Below, piece after piece: positions 44,122 to 53,896 of a DNA stretch of 64,000 nucleotides; the first letter of the stretch is position 1, and every line of letters starts with the position of its first letter. This stretch comes from Speluncibacter jeojiensis (GTDB lineage: Bacteria; Actinomycetota; Actinomycetes; Mycobacteriales; Mycobacteriaceae): contig NZ_JAAIVF010000005.1 in the NCBI RefSeq assembly GCF_029589495.1, positions 248,001 to 312,000 on the forward strand, written 5' to 3'. Under the pieces are notes generated by a model that did not search any database, had not been told where the DNA came from, and saw only the letters and a list, made by a program, of their open reading frames with translations. A program made the translations under genes and the position numbers.

Positions 44122-45336
44122 GTGACCACAGAGGCGTTCATTTATGAAGCCATCCGAACCCCCCGCGGTCGGGGGAAGGCGACCGGATCGCTGCACTCGG
44201 TGAAGCCGATCGACCTGGTCACCGGCTTGATCGGTGAGCTGCGCACCCGGTTCCCGAACCTCGACGAGGATCGCATCTCCGACGTCGTCCTCGGCGTCGT
44301 CTCGCCGCTCGGCGACCAGGGCGCGGACATCGCGCGCACCGCGGTCACCGTCGCGGGCCTGCCCGACACCGTCGGCGGCGTCCAGATCAATCGCTTCTGC
44401 GCCTCCGGTCTCGAGGCCGTGAACATGGCCGCGCAGAAGGTGCGCTCCGGCTGGGACGAGCTGGTCATCGCCGGCGGCGTCGAGTCGATGTCCCGCGTGA
44501 AGATGGGCTCCGACGGCGGCGCGTGGATGCAGGACCCGGCCACCAACTTCGACACCTACCTGGTGCCGCAGGGCATCGGCGCGGACCTGATCGCCACCAT
44601 GGAGGGCTTCAGCCGCGAGGACGTCGACGCCTTCGCGGCGCGCTCGCAGGACCTGGCCGCCAAGGCCTGGACCGGCGGCTACTTCGCCAAGTCGATCGTC
44701 CCGGTCAAGGACATCAACGGCGTCACCGTGCTCGACCATGACGAGCACATGCGCCCCGGCACCACGGTCGAATCGCTCGCCGGTCTGGCCCCCGCCTTCG
44801 CCGGAATCGGCGCGATGGGCGGCTTCGACGCGGTGGCGCTGCAGAAGTACCACTGGGTCGAGAAGATCAACCATGTCCACCACGGCGGCAACAGCTCCGG
44901 CATCGTCGACGGCGCCGCGCTGGTGCTGGTCGGTTCCGAGGACGCGGGCAAGGCCATGGGCCTGACCCCGCGCGCCCGTGTCGTCGCGACCGCCACCTCC
45001 GGCGCCGACTCGACGATCATGCTGACCGGCCCGACGCCGGCGACGAAGAAGGTCCTCGCCCAGGCCGGGCTGACCATCGACGACATCGACCTGTTCGAGA
45101 TCAACGAGGCCTTCGCCTCCGTCGCGATGAAGTTCCAGAAGGACCTGAACATCCCCGACGAGAAGCTCAACGTCTGCGGTGGCGCCATCGCGATGGGTCA
45201 CCCGCTCGGCGCGACCGGCGCCATGATCACCGGCACCATGGTCGACGAGCTCGAGCGCCGCGGCGCCAAGCGTGCCCTGGTGACGCTGTGCATCGGCGGC
45301 GGCATGGGCGTGGCCACCATCATCGAGCGCGTCTGA
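44122..45336 (+). CDS. fadA: acetyl-CoA acyltransferase FadA
   Basis: A 404-residue thiolase, the last step of beta-oxidation. The acyl-accepting nucleophile is C93 in [13 protein letters not shown], the active-site histidine is H360 in [10 protein letters not shown], and the second cysteine is C390 in [15 protein letters not shown] 44122 follows GGAAGGA. fadB begins 31 bp after the stop. This corresponds to M. tuberculosis Rv0859. FadA and FadB act as the alpha2beta2 trifunctional complex (enoyl-CoA hydratase, hydroxyacyl-CoA dehydrogenase, thiolase). The upstream frame to 43846 is non-coding. Confidence 0.95.
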   Translation: MTTEAFIYEAIRTPRGRGKATGSLHSVKPIDLVTGLIGELRTRFPNLDEDRISDVVLGVVSPLGDQGADIARTAVTVAGLPDTVGGVQINRFCASGLEAVNMAAQKVRSGWDELVIAGGVESMSRVKMGSDGGAWMQDPATNFDTYLVPQGIGADLIATMEGFSREDVDAFAARSQDLAAKAWTGGYFAKSIVPVKDINGVTVLDHDEHMRPGTTVESLAGLAPAFAGIGAMGGFDAVALQKYHWVEKINHVHHGGNSSGIVDGAALVLVGSEDAGKAMGLTPRARVVATATSGADSTIMLTGPTPATKKVLAQAGLTIDDIDLFEINEAFASVAMKFQKDLNIPDEKLNVCGGAIAMGHPLGATGAMITGTMVDELERRGAKRALVTLCIGGGMGVATIIERV

Positions 45337-45367
45337 CGCTCACGAACCGATTCAGGAGAGACGAAAA

Positions 45368-47509
45368 GTGAGCGAACAGAACATCATCGCCTGGGAGCAG
45401 GACGCCGACGGCATCGTCGTGCTCACCATCGACGACCCCAACCAGGGCGCAAACACCATGAACGACCGGTACATCTCCTCGATGCAGGAGACCGTGGACC
45501 GGCTGCACGCGGAAAAGGACTCCATCGCGGGTGTCGTGCTCACCTCCGGCAAGAAGACGTTCTTCGCCGGCGGCGACCTGAACAACCTCCTCGCGGTCCA
45601 GCCCGAGCAGGCCGAGCAGATCTACAACCACAGCCTGACCCTCAAGGCCGACCTGCGTCGCCTCGAGACCCTCGGCAAGCCGGTCGTCACCTGCATCAAC
45701 GGTGCCGCCCTCGGCGGTGGCCTGGAGATCGCGCTGGCCACCCACCATCGCATCGCCGCGGACGTCAAGGGCGTCAAGATCGGCCTGCCCGAGGTCACCC
45801 TCGGACTGCTGCCCGGCGGCGGCGGCGTCGTCCGCATGGTCCGCAAGTTCGGCATCCTGACCGCGCTGACCCAGCACCTGCTGCAGGGCCAGCAGCGGGG
45901 TCCGCAGCAGGCGCTCGAAGCCGGCGTGATCGATGCGGTCGTCTCGTCGGTCGACGAGCTGGTCCCGGCCGCGAAGGCGTGGATCAAGGCCAACCCCGAG
46001 TCCGGCGTGCAGCCCTGGGACGTCAAGGGCTACAAGGTCCCCGGCGGCACCCCGGCCACCCCGGCCCTCGCGGCGAACCTGCCGGCGATCCCGGCGAACC
46101 TGCGCAAGCAGCTCAAGGGCGCCAACATGCCGGCGCCGCGCGCGATCATGGCGGCCGCGGTCGAGGGCAGCCAGGTCGACATCGACAACGCGCTGAAGAT
46201 CGAGTCGCGCTACTTCACCTCGCTGGTCACCGGCCACGTCGCGAAGAACATGATCCAGGCGTTCTTCTTCGACCTGCAGTCGATCAACGGTGGCGGTTCG
46301 CGTCCGAAGGACATCCCGAAGCGTGAGATCAAGAAGGTCGGTGTCCTGGGCGCCGGCATGATGGGCGCCGGCATCGCCTACGTGTGCGCGAAGGCCGGAA
46401 TCCCGGTGGTGCTCAAGGACGTCGAGCAGGCCGCCGCGGAGCGCGGCAAGGGATACGCCGAGAAGATCGAGGCCAAGGCGCTCTCCCGGGGCAAGACCAC
46501 CGAGGAGAAGTCGAAGGCGCTGCTGTCGCTGATCACCCCGACCGCCGACCCGGCCGACTTCGCCGGTGTCGACTTCGTCGTCGAGGCGGTCTTCGAGTCG
46601 CCGGAGCTCAAGAAGAAGGTCTTCCAGGAGATCGAGGACATCGTCGAGCCCGACGCCCTGCTGGGCTCGAACACCTCGACGCTGCCGATCACCGACCTGG
46701 CGACCGGCGTCAAGCGCTCCGAGGACTTCATCGGCATCCACTTCTTCTCGCCCGTCGACAAGATGCCGCTGGTGGAGATCATCCGCGGCGAGAAGACCTC
46801 GGACGAGACCCTCGCCCGCGTCTTCGACTTCGTGCAGAAGATCCGCAAGACCCCGATCGTCGTGAACGACTCGCGCGGCTTCTTCACCTCGCGCGTCATC
46901 GGCACCTTCGTCAACGAGGCCATCGCGATGGTCGCCGAGGGCATCGAGCCGGCCACCATCGAGCAGGCGGGCATGCAGGCCGGCTACCCGGCGGCGCCGC
47001 TGCAGCTGTCGGACGAGCTGAACCTGACGCTGATGCAGAAGATCCGTGCCGAGTCCAAGGCCGCCGCCGAGGCCGAGGGCAAGACGCTCCCCGCGGACCC
47101 GGCCGGTGACGTCATCAACTACCTGGTCCAGGGCAACGACCGCAAGGGCCGCCTCGGCGGCGCCGGCTTCTACGACTACGAGGACGGCAAGCGCACCGGC
47201 CTCTGGCAGGGCCTGCGCGAGCACTTCAAGTCCGGCTCGGCCACCCCGCCGATCCAGGACCTGATCGACCGGATGCTGTTCATCGAGGCGATCGAGACCG
47301 TCAAGTGCTTCGACGAGGGCGTCATCACGTCCTCGGCCGACGCCAACATCGGCTCGATCATGGGCATCGGCTACCCGGCGTGGACGGGCGGCGTCAGCCA
47401 GTTCATCACCGGCTACCCGGGCGGCAAGGCGGGCTTCGTCGCCCGCGCCCAGGAGCTGGCCGCCGAGTACGGCGAGCGCTTCACCCCGCCCGCCAGCCTG
47501 CTGAGCTGA
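45368..47509 (+). CDS. fadB: 3-hydroxyacyl-CoA dehydrogenase/enoyl-CoA hydratase FadB
   Basis: A 713-residue multifunctional beta-oxidation enzyme. Residues 1-190 are a crotonase domain ([51 protein letters not shown]). A linker follows to about residue 315, then a hydroxyacyl-CoA dehydrogenase domain with NAD motif [19 protein letters not shown] (about 324-342), [17 protein letters not shown] and the SRGFFTSRV segment, and a C-terminal helical domain with a second [10 protein letters not shown] motif. GTG start behind AGGAGAGACG. It matches Rv0860 and its partner FadA. The mRNA ends at two consecutive hairpins. Confidence 0.95.
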   Translation: MSEQNIIAWEQDADGIVVLTIDDPNQGANTMNDRYISSMQETVDRLHAEKDSIAGVVLTSGKKTFFAGGDLNNLLAVQPEQAEQIYNHSLTLKADLRRLETLGKPVVTCINGAALGGGLEIALATHHRIAADVKGVKIGLPEVTLGLLPGGGGVVRMVRKFGILTALTQHLLQGQQRGPQQALEAGVIDAVVSSVDELVPAAKAWIKANPESGVQPWDVKGYKVPGGTPATPALAANLPAIPANLRKQLKGANMPAPRAIMAAAVEGSQVDIDNALKIESRYFTSLVTGHVAKNMIQAFFFDLQSINGGGSRPKDIPKREIKKVGVLGAGMMGAGIAYVCAKAGIPVVLKDVEQAAAERGKGYAEKIEAKALSRGKTTEEKSKALLSLITPTADPADFAGVDFVVEAVFESPELKKKVFQEIEDIVEPDALLGSNTSTLPITDLATGVKRSEDFIGIHFFSPVDKMPLVEIIRGEKTSDETLARVFDFVQKIRKTPIVVNDSRGFFTSRVIGTFVNEAIAMVAEGIEPATIEQAGMQAGYPAAPLQLSDELNLTLMQKIRAESKAAAEAEGKTLPADPAGDVINYLVQGNDRKGRLGGAGFYDYEDGKRTGLWQGLREHFKSGSATPPIQDLIDRMLFIEAIETVKCFDEGVITSSADANIGSIMGIGYPAWTGGVSQFITGYPGGKAGFVARAQELAAEYGERFTPPASLLS

Positions 47510-47519
47510 TCTCGAGTCC

Positions 47520-47550
47520 GAACCGCCCCGGGTGCCGCCCGGGGCGGTTC
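47520..47550. terminator. fadB terminator hairpin
   Basis: GAACCGCCCCGGG (47520-47532) and CCCGGGGCGGTTC (47538-47550) pair over 13 bp around a TGCCG loop, starting 11 bp after the fadB stop. No T tract follows. Confidence 0.88.
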
Positions 47551-47551
47551 G

Positions 47552-47600
47552 CGTTTGCGTGGGATTGCCGCCGGAAGCCGGGCGGAATCCCACGCAAACG
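47552..47600. terminator. second hairpin: 15-bp inverted repeat with nested stem, downstream of amidase
   Basis: CGTTTGCGTGGGATT (47552-47566) and AATCCCACGCAAACG (47586-47600) form a perfect 15-bp stem. The enclosed bases fold again as CCGCC/GGCGG. It starts only 2 bp after the fadB terminator and ends 20 bp before the amidase stop on the opposite strand, so it probably serves as terminator for the amidase and as a back-up for fadB. Confidence 0.75.
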
Positions 47601-47620
47601 GATCGACCGCGTGCCTGAGC

Positions 47621-49036
47621 TCAGTTCACCGGCGGCCACACCGGCGCGATCGACCACGGCTGCGCGGTCTCCAGCTGGGACGCGATCCGGATCAGCAGAT
47701 CCTCGCGGCCGAACGGGGCGGCAAGTTGCACGCCGAGCGGCATGCCGGTGGCGTCGCGACCGAGCGGCAGCGAGATCGCCGGCTGACCGGTCACGTTGAA
47801 CGGGCTGGTGATGGCGCCGTACACCCCGCCGTGCTGCCAGGCCTTCTGTAGATCGTTCGCGTCGAGCAGACCGAGCGGCGGCGTCGGCTGGGCCAGCGTC
47901 GGGGTCAGCAGCAGGTCGTGGTCGGTGAAGAACGCGCCGACCTGGGCGGCGGTGCGGCCGAGTTCGCGCATCGAGACGTCGAAATCGCCGGCGCTCTTGG
48001 TCTTGATGCGGTCGTAGATGGCGCGCGGCAGCGCCTCGAGGTCGTCGTCGCGCAGTTCCCGGCCCAGCCGGGCAAGGCGCTCGTCGATCTGCACCGTCAT
48101 CGGCACCGCCATGCCCATGGTGAACGCCGCCATCAGCGACTCCATCGGGTAGTCGGGGGCGTCGGCGGTCACCTCGTGGCCCAGTTCGGCGAGCAGCGCC
48201 GCGGTCTTCTGCGCGACGGCGGCGCAGTCCGGGTGGACCGGTTCGCCGGTCGGGGTGGTGGTGGAGACGGCGATGCGCAGCCGGCCCGGGTCTGCGCCGA
48301 CCTCCCGGATGTACGGGCGCTGCGGCAGCGTGATCGGCAGCGGTGCGCCCGGCCACGGGGCCGAGGCGATGTCGAGCAGCAGCGCGGTGTCGCGGACGCT
48401 GCGTGTCAGCGCGTGCTGCACTGACAGCGGCGCCTCGAGCGGATTGCCGGCCGCGGTGCGCCCGCGTGAGGGCTTGAGCCCCACCAGCCCGGTCATCGAC
48501 GACGGGATCCGCAGCGACCCGCCGCCGTCGGAACCGTGTGCGGCGGGCACGATCCCGGCCGCCACCGCGGCCGCGGAACCGCCGGAGGACCCGCCGGGGG
48601 AGTGGGAAAGTCGGTGCGGGTTGCGGGCCGGGCCGAACAACAGCGGCTCGGTGCTCGCGTTCTGGCCGAACTCGGGGATGTTCGTCTTGCCGAGCACCAC
48701 CAGTCCCGCGGCCCGGTAGCGCCGGACCAGTTCGGAATCCCGGTCGGCGACGACGTCGGCGAACAGTCGTGATCCCTCGGTGCTGGGCAGCCCCGCGACG
48801 TCGGCGTGCAGGTCCTTGATCAGGAACGGCACGCCGCGCAGCGGGCCGTCGGGGAGGCCGGCGTCGACCTCGTCGAGCGCCTGCTCGATCCGGGTGCTGA
48901 CCACCGCGTTCAGTGCCGGGTTGCGCTCGGCCAGACGAGCCGCGGAGAACTCGACCACCTCCCGTGGTGAGACCTCGCCGGCGGCGACGGCCTCGGCGAG
49001 CCCGGTCATGTCGCGGGCATCGAAGAGTTCCTGCAT
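47621..49036 (-). CDS. amidase signature family protein
   Basis: A 471-residue amidase of the Ser-cisSer-Lys class. The catalytic lysine is in PFLIKDL near residue 74, and the signature SHSPGGSSGGSAAAVAAGIVPAAHGSDGGGSLRIPSS holds the cis-serine and nucleophilic serine (residues ~145-180). It hydrolyses a carboxylic amide; substrate unknown. ATG 49036 follows AGGAGTGATGGG. It is the first gene of a segment (47.6-52.1 kb) that interrupts the fadB-XPB adjacency seen in mycobacteria, and a double terminator separates it from fadB. Confidence 0.88.
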   Translation of the reverse strand: MQELFDARDMTGLAEAVAAGEVSPREVVEFSAARLAERNPALNAVVSTRIEQALDEVDAGLPDGPLRGVPFLIKDLHADVAGLPSTEGSRLFADVVADRDSELVRRYRAAGLVVLGKTNIPEFGQNASTEPLLFGPARNPHRLSHSPGGSSGGSAAAVAAGIVPAAHGSDGGGSLRIPSSMTGLVGLKPSRGRTAAGNPLEAPLSVQHALTRSVRDTALLLDIASAPWPGAPLPITLPQRPYIREVGADPGRLRIAVSTTTPTGEPVHPDCAAVAQKTAALLAELGHEVTADAPDYPMESLMAAFTMGMAVPMTVQIDERLARLGRELRDDDLEALPRAIYDRIKTKSAGDFDVSMRELGRTAAQVGAFFTDHDLLLTPTLAQPTPPLGLLDANDLQKAWQHGGVYGAITSPFNVTGQPAISLPLGRDATGMPLGVQLAAPFGREDLLIRIASQLETAQPWSIAPVWPPVN

Positions 49037-49313
49037 CCCATCACTCCTGTTCTCGACGAGCTGCCGGCCGGGGGACCGCGCCCGCGACCGGAACCTCTTT
49101 GATAGCGCGCCGCGGTGATCGGCGTCACTTCATGATCTCTGACAGCGGGATTCCGCGTCTTCGGCGGGCATCGCCTGCTCGACGCGCTCGTCCGCCGGCG
49201 AGGGACCGCACTCACCGGCTTTCCGGCGGATCCGGATCGAGGATGACCGAGACATTCTCGGCGCGGCAGCGCACCATGGACAGTGTCCGATCCCGTTCGA
49301 GGAAGGTGGACAG

Positions 49314-49694
49314 ATGCCCCACGGTCCGGCCGGTGACTCTCCCGCGCTGCGCACGGCACTGGCCTACTTCGAGGCCTGGACGAACAAGGATCTGGATGCG
49401 GCGGCGGCCCACCTCGCGGACGGCTTTGTGTGCGACGCACCCCCCGGGCGGCTCGAGGGGGTTGCGGCGTTCCGCGCGTTCATGGCGCCGTTCGTGCAGA
49501 TCCTCGTCGGCGCGCGGTTGATCGCGTCCTTCGGCGACGACACGACTGCCGTCCTCGTCTACGACACCGAGACCGTGCCGGTCACGAGTGCGCCGGCCGC
49601 CGAGACCCTCACCGTCGTCGACGGCAAGATCACCTACAACCGCTTCATCTTCGACCGGCTCCCGTTCGATGCCGCCCGGAAGGCCGGTGGCTGA
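49314..49694 (+). CDS. SnoaL-like (NTF2-fold) protein
   Basis: A 126-residue protein with the NTF2-like cone fold signature: LRTALAYFEAWTNKDLDAAAAHLADGFVCDAPPGRLEGVAAFRAFMAPF, then beta strands VGARLIASFGDDTTAVLVYDTETV and ETLTVVDGKITYNRFIFD. Proteins of this kind include SnoaL polyketide cyclases, ketosteroid isomerase-like and limonene epoxide hydrolases. Without key residues being conclusive I leave it unassigned. ATG 49314 is behind a GGAAGG. A 66-bp gap separates it from the next gene. Confidence 0.75.
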   Translation: MPHGPAGDSPALRTALAYFEAWTNKDLDAAAAHLADGFVCDAPPGRLEGVAAFRAFMAPFVQILVGARLIASFGDDTTAVLVYDTETVPVTSAPAAETLTVVDGKITYNRFIFDRLPFDAARKAGG

Positions 49695-49760
49695 GCGCCC
49701 GCCGGAAGTCGGGTGCCGTCGCGTCGTGACCGCGACGGAGTAACCGTGAGGAGGAATGTG

Positions 49761-50345
49761 ATGACCAGGATCGCGGTCGTCACCGCCGAGCAAGCCGGCC
49801 CGGCGACCAAGCTCGCCTACCGCTACGCCAAGCGGCGGTTCGGCGAGGTGCCCGAGCCGTTCGCGGTGGCGGCCAACCATCCCGGCTTGTTCCGGGCGAA
49901 CGCCGTGCACGAGATGCTCGCCGACTGGGCGTCGAAGGTGTTGCCCGCCAACGTCCGGGACATCGCCGTCTATCGGGTGGCGAGCACGGTCGGCTGCTCG
50001 TGGTGCGTCGACTTCGGCACCATGCTGCAACGGCTCGAGGGGCTTGACGTGGACCGGTTGCAGTCGATCGACGACTACGACACCTCGGCGTTGTACAGCG
50101 ACGACGAGCGGGCGGCCATCGCCTATGCCGACGCGGTGTCGGCGACCCCGCTGACCGTGACCGACGAGCAGGTCGCCGACCTGGAACGCCGCTTCGGCAG
50201 GGACGGGGTTGTCGAGCTGACCTATCAGGTCGCGCTCGAGCAGATGCGCTCGCGGATGAACGCCGCACTGGGCACCGTCGACCAGGGCTTCAGTTCCGGC
50301 GCAGCGTGCCGGATTCCGGGTGCGGCGCAGGAGGATCGGGGCTAG
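49761..50345 (+). CDS. carboxymuconolactone decarboxylase/AhpD-like protein
   Basis: A 194-residue AhpD-fold protein with a CxxC pair in VASTVGCSWCVDFGTML and the helical layout of the family (YDTSALYSDDERAAIAYADAVSATPLTV, VELTYQVALEQMRSRMNAAL). ATG 49761 lies behind GAGGAGGAATGTG. It overlaps the convergent DinB-like gene by 4 bp. It may reduce peroxides, but no partner peroxiredoxin is present in the window. It shares only the fold and motif with the AhpD-like protein at 32822. Confidence 0.83.
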   Translation: MTRIAVVTAEQAGPATKLAYRYAKRRFGEVPEPFAVAANHPGLFRANAVHEMLADWASKVLPANVRDIAVYRVASTVGCSWCVDFGTMLQRLEGLDVDRLQSIDDYDTSALYSDDERAAIAYADAVSATPLTVTDEQVADLERRFGRDGVVELTYQVALEQMRSRMNAALGTVDQGFSSGAACRIPGAAQEDRG

Positions 50346-50962
50346 GGCTGCGCCGGCCACCCCGGCGACCGGCCCAGCAGTGTCAGCACGCGGTCGAGGG
50401 TGTCGGGGTCGTCGGGTGCGTCACGGCGGGGTGCGAACGCCGCGCCCGGGACCGTCCGCGCCTTGCCGTCCGGGACCAGTTCCGCGGTGACGAGGGCCGC
50501 CGCGAGCGTGTCGCGGTCCGGGGCGTAGGGCAGATTCAGCGACCGTGCGACGTCCCAGCCGTGGACGAGATAGTCGAGGAAATGGAAGCTGGTGGCCTGC
50601 CCGGCCGGAAACCCGTGGTCCGGCAGGAGTTCTGGAAGTGCGAACGTCCGGTCCTCGGGTGCACGGGCGAAGGCCTCCAGCACGTCGTCGGCCGCGGAGA
50701 GATACGCGCCGATCGGGTCGTGATGGTCCCGGACCGCCCAGCGGTCCCGGTCCGCGCCGTGCCCGCGGGCGGCCGCGGCGAACCCCAGGTGCTGGGCGGT
50801 CATGTGGGCGAGCAGGTCGGCGAGCGTCCAGCCCGCGCATGGGGTCGGCCGCGTCAGGTCCTCGGGTGCCGCAGCTCGGACCAGGTCGCAGCTGCGGCCG
50901 ACCACGCCGTGGTCGAGTTCCCGGATGTCCACGGTGTCGAGTAGATCGTCAATCGTAGTCAT
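50342..50962 (-). CDS. TIGR03086-type DinB-fold/maleylpyruvate isomerase N-terminal domain protein
   Basis: A 206-residue protein of the mycothiol-dependent DinB superfamily (maleylpyruvate isomerase N-terminal domain, TIGR03086). Seen are LTRPTPCAGWTLADLLAHMTAQHLGF, with the metal-binding His in the LAHM segment, and FHFLDYLVHGWDVARSL with the second HxxxxxxHxxD element. These proteins bind Zn and often use mycothiol, the actinobacterial thiol. A second ATG lies at 50968. The gene is divergent from a MarR regulator that probably controls it. Confidence 0.85.
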   Translation of the reverse strand: MTTIDDLLDTVDIRELDHGVVGRSCDLVRAAAPEDLTRPTPCAGWTLADLLAHMTAQHLGFAAAARGHGADRDRWAVRDHHDPIGAYLSAADDVLEAFARAPEDRTFALPELLPDHGFPAGQATSFHFLDYLVHGWDVARSLNLPYAPDRDTLAAALVTAELVPDGKARTVPGAAFAPRRDAPDDPDTLDRVLTLLGRSPGWPAQP

Positions 50963-51010
50963 GTGCATACGGTAAGCATGAACGTACGATATGTCCAGGG
51001 GTATCTTTCG

Positions 51011-51439
51011 GTGGTGGAACGTAGAGACCTCGCGGCGATGGTGGTCCCCCTCGGCCGCGCCCTGACCGAGGCCGAGCTGCCGATCCTGCAGGCGCACGGG
51101 TTGACGATGTGGGCCTATGTGGTGCTGTCCGCGCTGCGGGAGCAGCCGGTCCGGACGCAGAGTGCGCTGGCGGCGACGATCGGCGCGGACAAGACGCGGA
51201 TCATCAAGGTGCTCGACGACCTGGAGGCCAGGGGACTGCTCGAGCGTCGGCCGGATCCGGAGGACCGCCGGGCCCGGCTGCTCTCGCTGACGCCCGAGGG
51301 ACGCAGCCTGCACGCGGACGCGCAGCGGGAGATCCAGCGCGGGGAGCGGCTTCTCCTCGACCGGCTCTCCGAGGAGGACCGCCGCGGCTTCCTACGGGCT
51401 CTGCAGATCCTCTCGCGCCCCACAGATCTCTCGGAGTAG
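51011..51439 (+). CDS. MarR family transcriptional regulator
   Basis: A 142-residue MarR protein when started at the GTG at 51011 (after AGGGGT); an ATG at 50978 would add 11 residues but leave only 15 bp for both divergent promoters. The winged helix is LTMWAYVVLSALREQPVRTQSALAATIGADKTRIIKVLDDLEARGLLERRPDPEDRRARLLSLT, with the D-x-R wing tip. It is divergent from the DinB-fold gene and may repress it and itself. The short intergenic DNA with CGTACGATATG is a candidate promoter or operator. Confidence 0.83.
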   Translation: MVERRDLAAMVVPLGRALTEAELPILQAHGLTMWAYVVLSALREQPVRTQSALAATIGADKTRIIKVLDDLEARGLLERRPDPEDRRARLLSLTPEGRSLHADAQREIQRGERLLLDRLSEEDRRGFLRALQILSRPTDLSE

Positions 51440-51453
51440 CGAACCAGGGGCCG

Positions 51454-52122
51454 TCAGCGCATCTCGGTGGGCAACTCCCGCGCCTGCAGTGCCAGCAGCC
51501 TGGCCGGCGCCGCGTCGACCTCTTTGAACCGCTTGGTGTTGCGCGCCAGGAACGCCCACTCCCAGGCCGGGATCTCCGCGATGCCCCGCGCGATGACCGC
51601 GCGGTCGCGGGTGCCCCACGCGATCGGCATGGGCCCGGCGAGCTGCCAGACGTCCTGCGGCCCCCGGCTGGTGCGGTCGCCGAGGACGGCGGCCGACGGG
51701 ATCTTGGCACCCACGGCCCAGTTGTGGCCGGGCAGGTTGCTGACGCTGCGGGTCACCAGCGCGTACCGCGGATCGGTGTCCGGGTGCTTGGAGACGTTCA
51801 CCAGTGCCAGCAACGTCACCCCTCGGGGGCGCTTCTCCGCGATCACCGCGGGGACCAGCTCACCCTTGGCGTACAGCGACGCGAGGGTCCCGACCTGGCG
51901 CGGCAGCCAGAACGACAGGAAGATCGCACCCACCGCGAACACCGCGAGGATCACGCCGAGCACGACCACCCAGGTGGAGCCGAAGACGAACGACAACACG
52001 GCGCCGGCGATCAGCAGCGCGGCGACGATCAGCGCGGAGATGCGCAGCCGACGCACCTCGGTGTGGTTCTCGTTGACCGACTTGGCATGGTTCAGATCCA
52101 GCGGGAATGACAGATTGCGCAC
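51454..52122 (-). CDS. DUF3239 family membrane protein
   Basis: A 222-residue protein with two adjacent transmembrane helices (ISALIVAALLIAGAVLSFVFG, VVVLGVILAVFAVGAIFLSFWL; about 28-70) and a C-terminal soluble domain with the conserved EKRPRGVTLLALVNVSKHPDTDPRYALVTRSVSNLPGH and a late PAWEWAFLARNTKRFKEVD. It fits the DUF3239 family of actinobacteria, function unknown. GTG 52122 lies 20 bp after the XPB stop on the same strand, so it may be co-transcribed with the helicase. Confidence 0.72.
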   Translation of the reverse strand: MRNLSFPLDLNHAKSVNENHTEVRRLRISALIVAALLIAGAVLSFVFGSTWVVVLGVILAVFAVGAIFLSFWLPRQVGTLASLYAKGELVPAVIAEKRPRGVTLLALVNVSKHPDTDPRYALVTRSVSNLPGHNWAVGAKIPSAAVLGDRTSRGPQDVWQLAGPMPIAWGTRDRAVIARGIAEIPAWEWAFLARNTKRFKEVDAAPARLLALQARELPTEMR

Positions 52123-52142
52123 CCCGACGATCGTAGTCGCGG

Positions 52143-53801
52143 TCAATCGAGGGCGGGTCCGAGCAGGTCGTCGGCGTCGGTGATGCGGTAGGCGTACCCC
52201 TGCTCGGCGAGGAAACGCTGCCGGTGCGCGGCGTACTCGGAGTCGAGGGTGTCGCGGGCGACCACCGAATAGAAGTGCGCCTGGCCGCCGTCGTGCTTGG
52301 GCCGCAGCAGCCGGCCCAGCCGCTGTGCCTCCTCCTGCCGGGAGCCGAACGTGCCCGAGACCTGCACGGCCACCGACGCCTCCGGCAGGTCGATCGAGAA
52401 GTTCGCGACCTTGCTGACCACCAGCGTCTGGATCTCGCCGCGGCGGAACGCGTCGAACAGTGCCTCGCGCTCCTTGTTGCGCGTCGAGCCCTGGATCACC
52501 GGCGCGTCCAGGGCCTCGCCGAGCTCCTCGAGCTGGTCCAGATAGGCGCCGATGACCAGCGTCTGCGAGTCCGGGTGGCGTTCGAGGATCGAGCGCACCA
52601 CGGCGACCTTGGTGTGCGCGGTCGAGCACAGCTTGTAGCGTTCGTCCGGCTCGGCGACCGCGTACGACATCCGCTCGGCCTCGGTGAGCGTGACCCGCAC
52701 CTCGATGCAGTCGGCGGGCGCGATCCAGCCCTGCGCCTCGATGTCCTTCCAGGGCGCGTCGTACCGCTTGGGACCGATCAGCGAGAACACGTCGCCCTCG
52801 CGGCCGTCCTCACGCACCAGCGTCGCGGTCAGGCCGAGCCGGCGACGCGACTGCAGGTCCGCGGTCATCCGGAACACCGGCGCCGGCAGCAGGTGCACCT
52901 CGTCGTAGATCACCAGCCCCCAGTCGCGCGAATCGAACAGTTCCAGGTGCTTGTACTCGCCCTTGGACTTGCGGGTGATCACCTGATAGGTCGCGATGGT
53001 GACCGGGCGGATCTCCTTCTTCTCGCCCGAGTACTCGCCGATCTCCTCCTCGGTGAGCGACGTGCGCGCGATCAGCTCGCGCTTCCACTGCCGGCCCGCC
53101 ACCGTGTTGGTGACCAGGATCAGCGTGGTCGCCTTGGCCTTCGCCATCGCGGCGGCGCCGACCATCGTCTTGCCCGCCCCGCACGGCAGCACCACCACGC
53201 CGGAGCCGCCCGCCCAGAACGAGTCCGCGGCCATCTCCTGGTAGTCGCGCAACTGCCAGTGCCCCTCCTCGAATGCCAGGTCGATGGGGTGGGCCTCGCC
53301 GTCGACGTAACCGGCGAGATCCTCGGCCGGCCAGCCGATCTTGAGCAGCATCTGCTTGAGGTGACCGCGTTCGGAGGGATGCACGATCACGGTGTCGTCG
53401 TCGATCTGGGCGCCCAGCATCGGGGCGATCTTCTTGTGCCGGCGCACCTCGGTGAGGACCGCGCGGTCCAGGCTGACCAGCACCAGCCCGTGCGCCGGGT
53501 TCTTCATCAGCTGCAGCCGGCCGTAGCGGGCGATGGTGTCGACGATGTCGACCAGCAGCGGCTGCGGGACCGCGTAACGCGAGTAGCGCACCAGCGCGTC
53601 GACGACCTGCTCGGCGTCGTGACCGGCCGCGCGCGCGTTCCACAGGGCGAGCGGGGTGATCCGATAGGTGTGCACGTGCTCGGGGGCGCGCTCGAGTTCG
53701 GCGAACGGGGCGATCGCCTGGCGCGCCTCGTTGGCCAGTTCGTGGTCGACCTCGAGGAGCAGGGTCTTGTCGGACTGGACGATGAGCGGTCCGTCGGTCA
53801 A
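52143..53801 (-). CDS. XPB/ERCC3-like DNA repair helicase
   Basis: A 552-residue superfamily 2 3'-5' helicase of the bacterial XPB type (Rv0861c-like). The first ~180 residues are a regulatory domain (the MTDGPLIVQSDKTLLLEVDHE region to YVDGEAHPID). The motor has Walker A LPCGAGKTM, DEVH (IYDEVHLLP), motif III RLGLTATLVREDG (RED), and motif VI QRLGRLLRP. Eukaryotic XPB works in TFIIH and nucleotide excision repair; bacterial XPB unwinds DNA and is thought to act with a nuclease. It has a TTG start at 53801 behind GGAGG; a longer read-through frame to 55796 is spurious. The Rv0862c-like gene lies upstream. Confidence 0.93.
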   Translation of the reverse strand: MTDGPLIVQSDKTLLLEVDHELANEARQAIAPFAELERAPEHVHTYRITPLALWNARAAGHDAEQVVDALVRYSRYAVPQPLLVDIVDTIARYGRLQLMKNPAHGLVLVSLDRAVLTEVRRHKKIAPMLGAQIDDDTVIVHPSERGHLKQMLLKIGWPAEDLAGYVDGEAHPIDLAFEEGHWQLRDYQEMAADSFWAGGSGVVVLPCGAGKTMVGAAAMAKAKATTLILVTNTVAGRQWKRELIARTSLTEEEIGEYSGEKKEIRPVTIATYQVITRKSKGEYKHLELFDSRDWGLVIYDEVHLLPAPVFRMTADLQSRRRLGLTATLVREDGREGDVFSLIGPKRYDAPWKDIEAQGWIAPADCIEVRVTLTEAERMSYAVAEPDERYKLCSTAHTKVAVVRSILERHPDSQTLVIGAYLDQLEELGEALDAPVIQGSTRNKEREALFDAFRRGEIQTLVVSKVANFSIDLPEASVAVQVSGTFGSRQEEAQRLGRLLRPKHDGGQAHFYSVVARDTLDSEYAAHRQRFLAEQGYAYRITDADDLLGPALD

Positions 53802-53896
53802 CGTGCCTCCACAGCTGGGGGATGTGTGCGCACCTATTGTCCTGTCCGCGGCGGCCTGCTGCCAAGCGGCCGGATCCACCGGTGGCGAGGTCGCGG

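Noticed and set aside
43890-44141. N-terminal extension of the DapC-like aminotransferase
   Set aside because: It overlaps the fadA promoter and start, and aminotransferases of this family begin near the MTALVRRM position.
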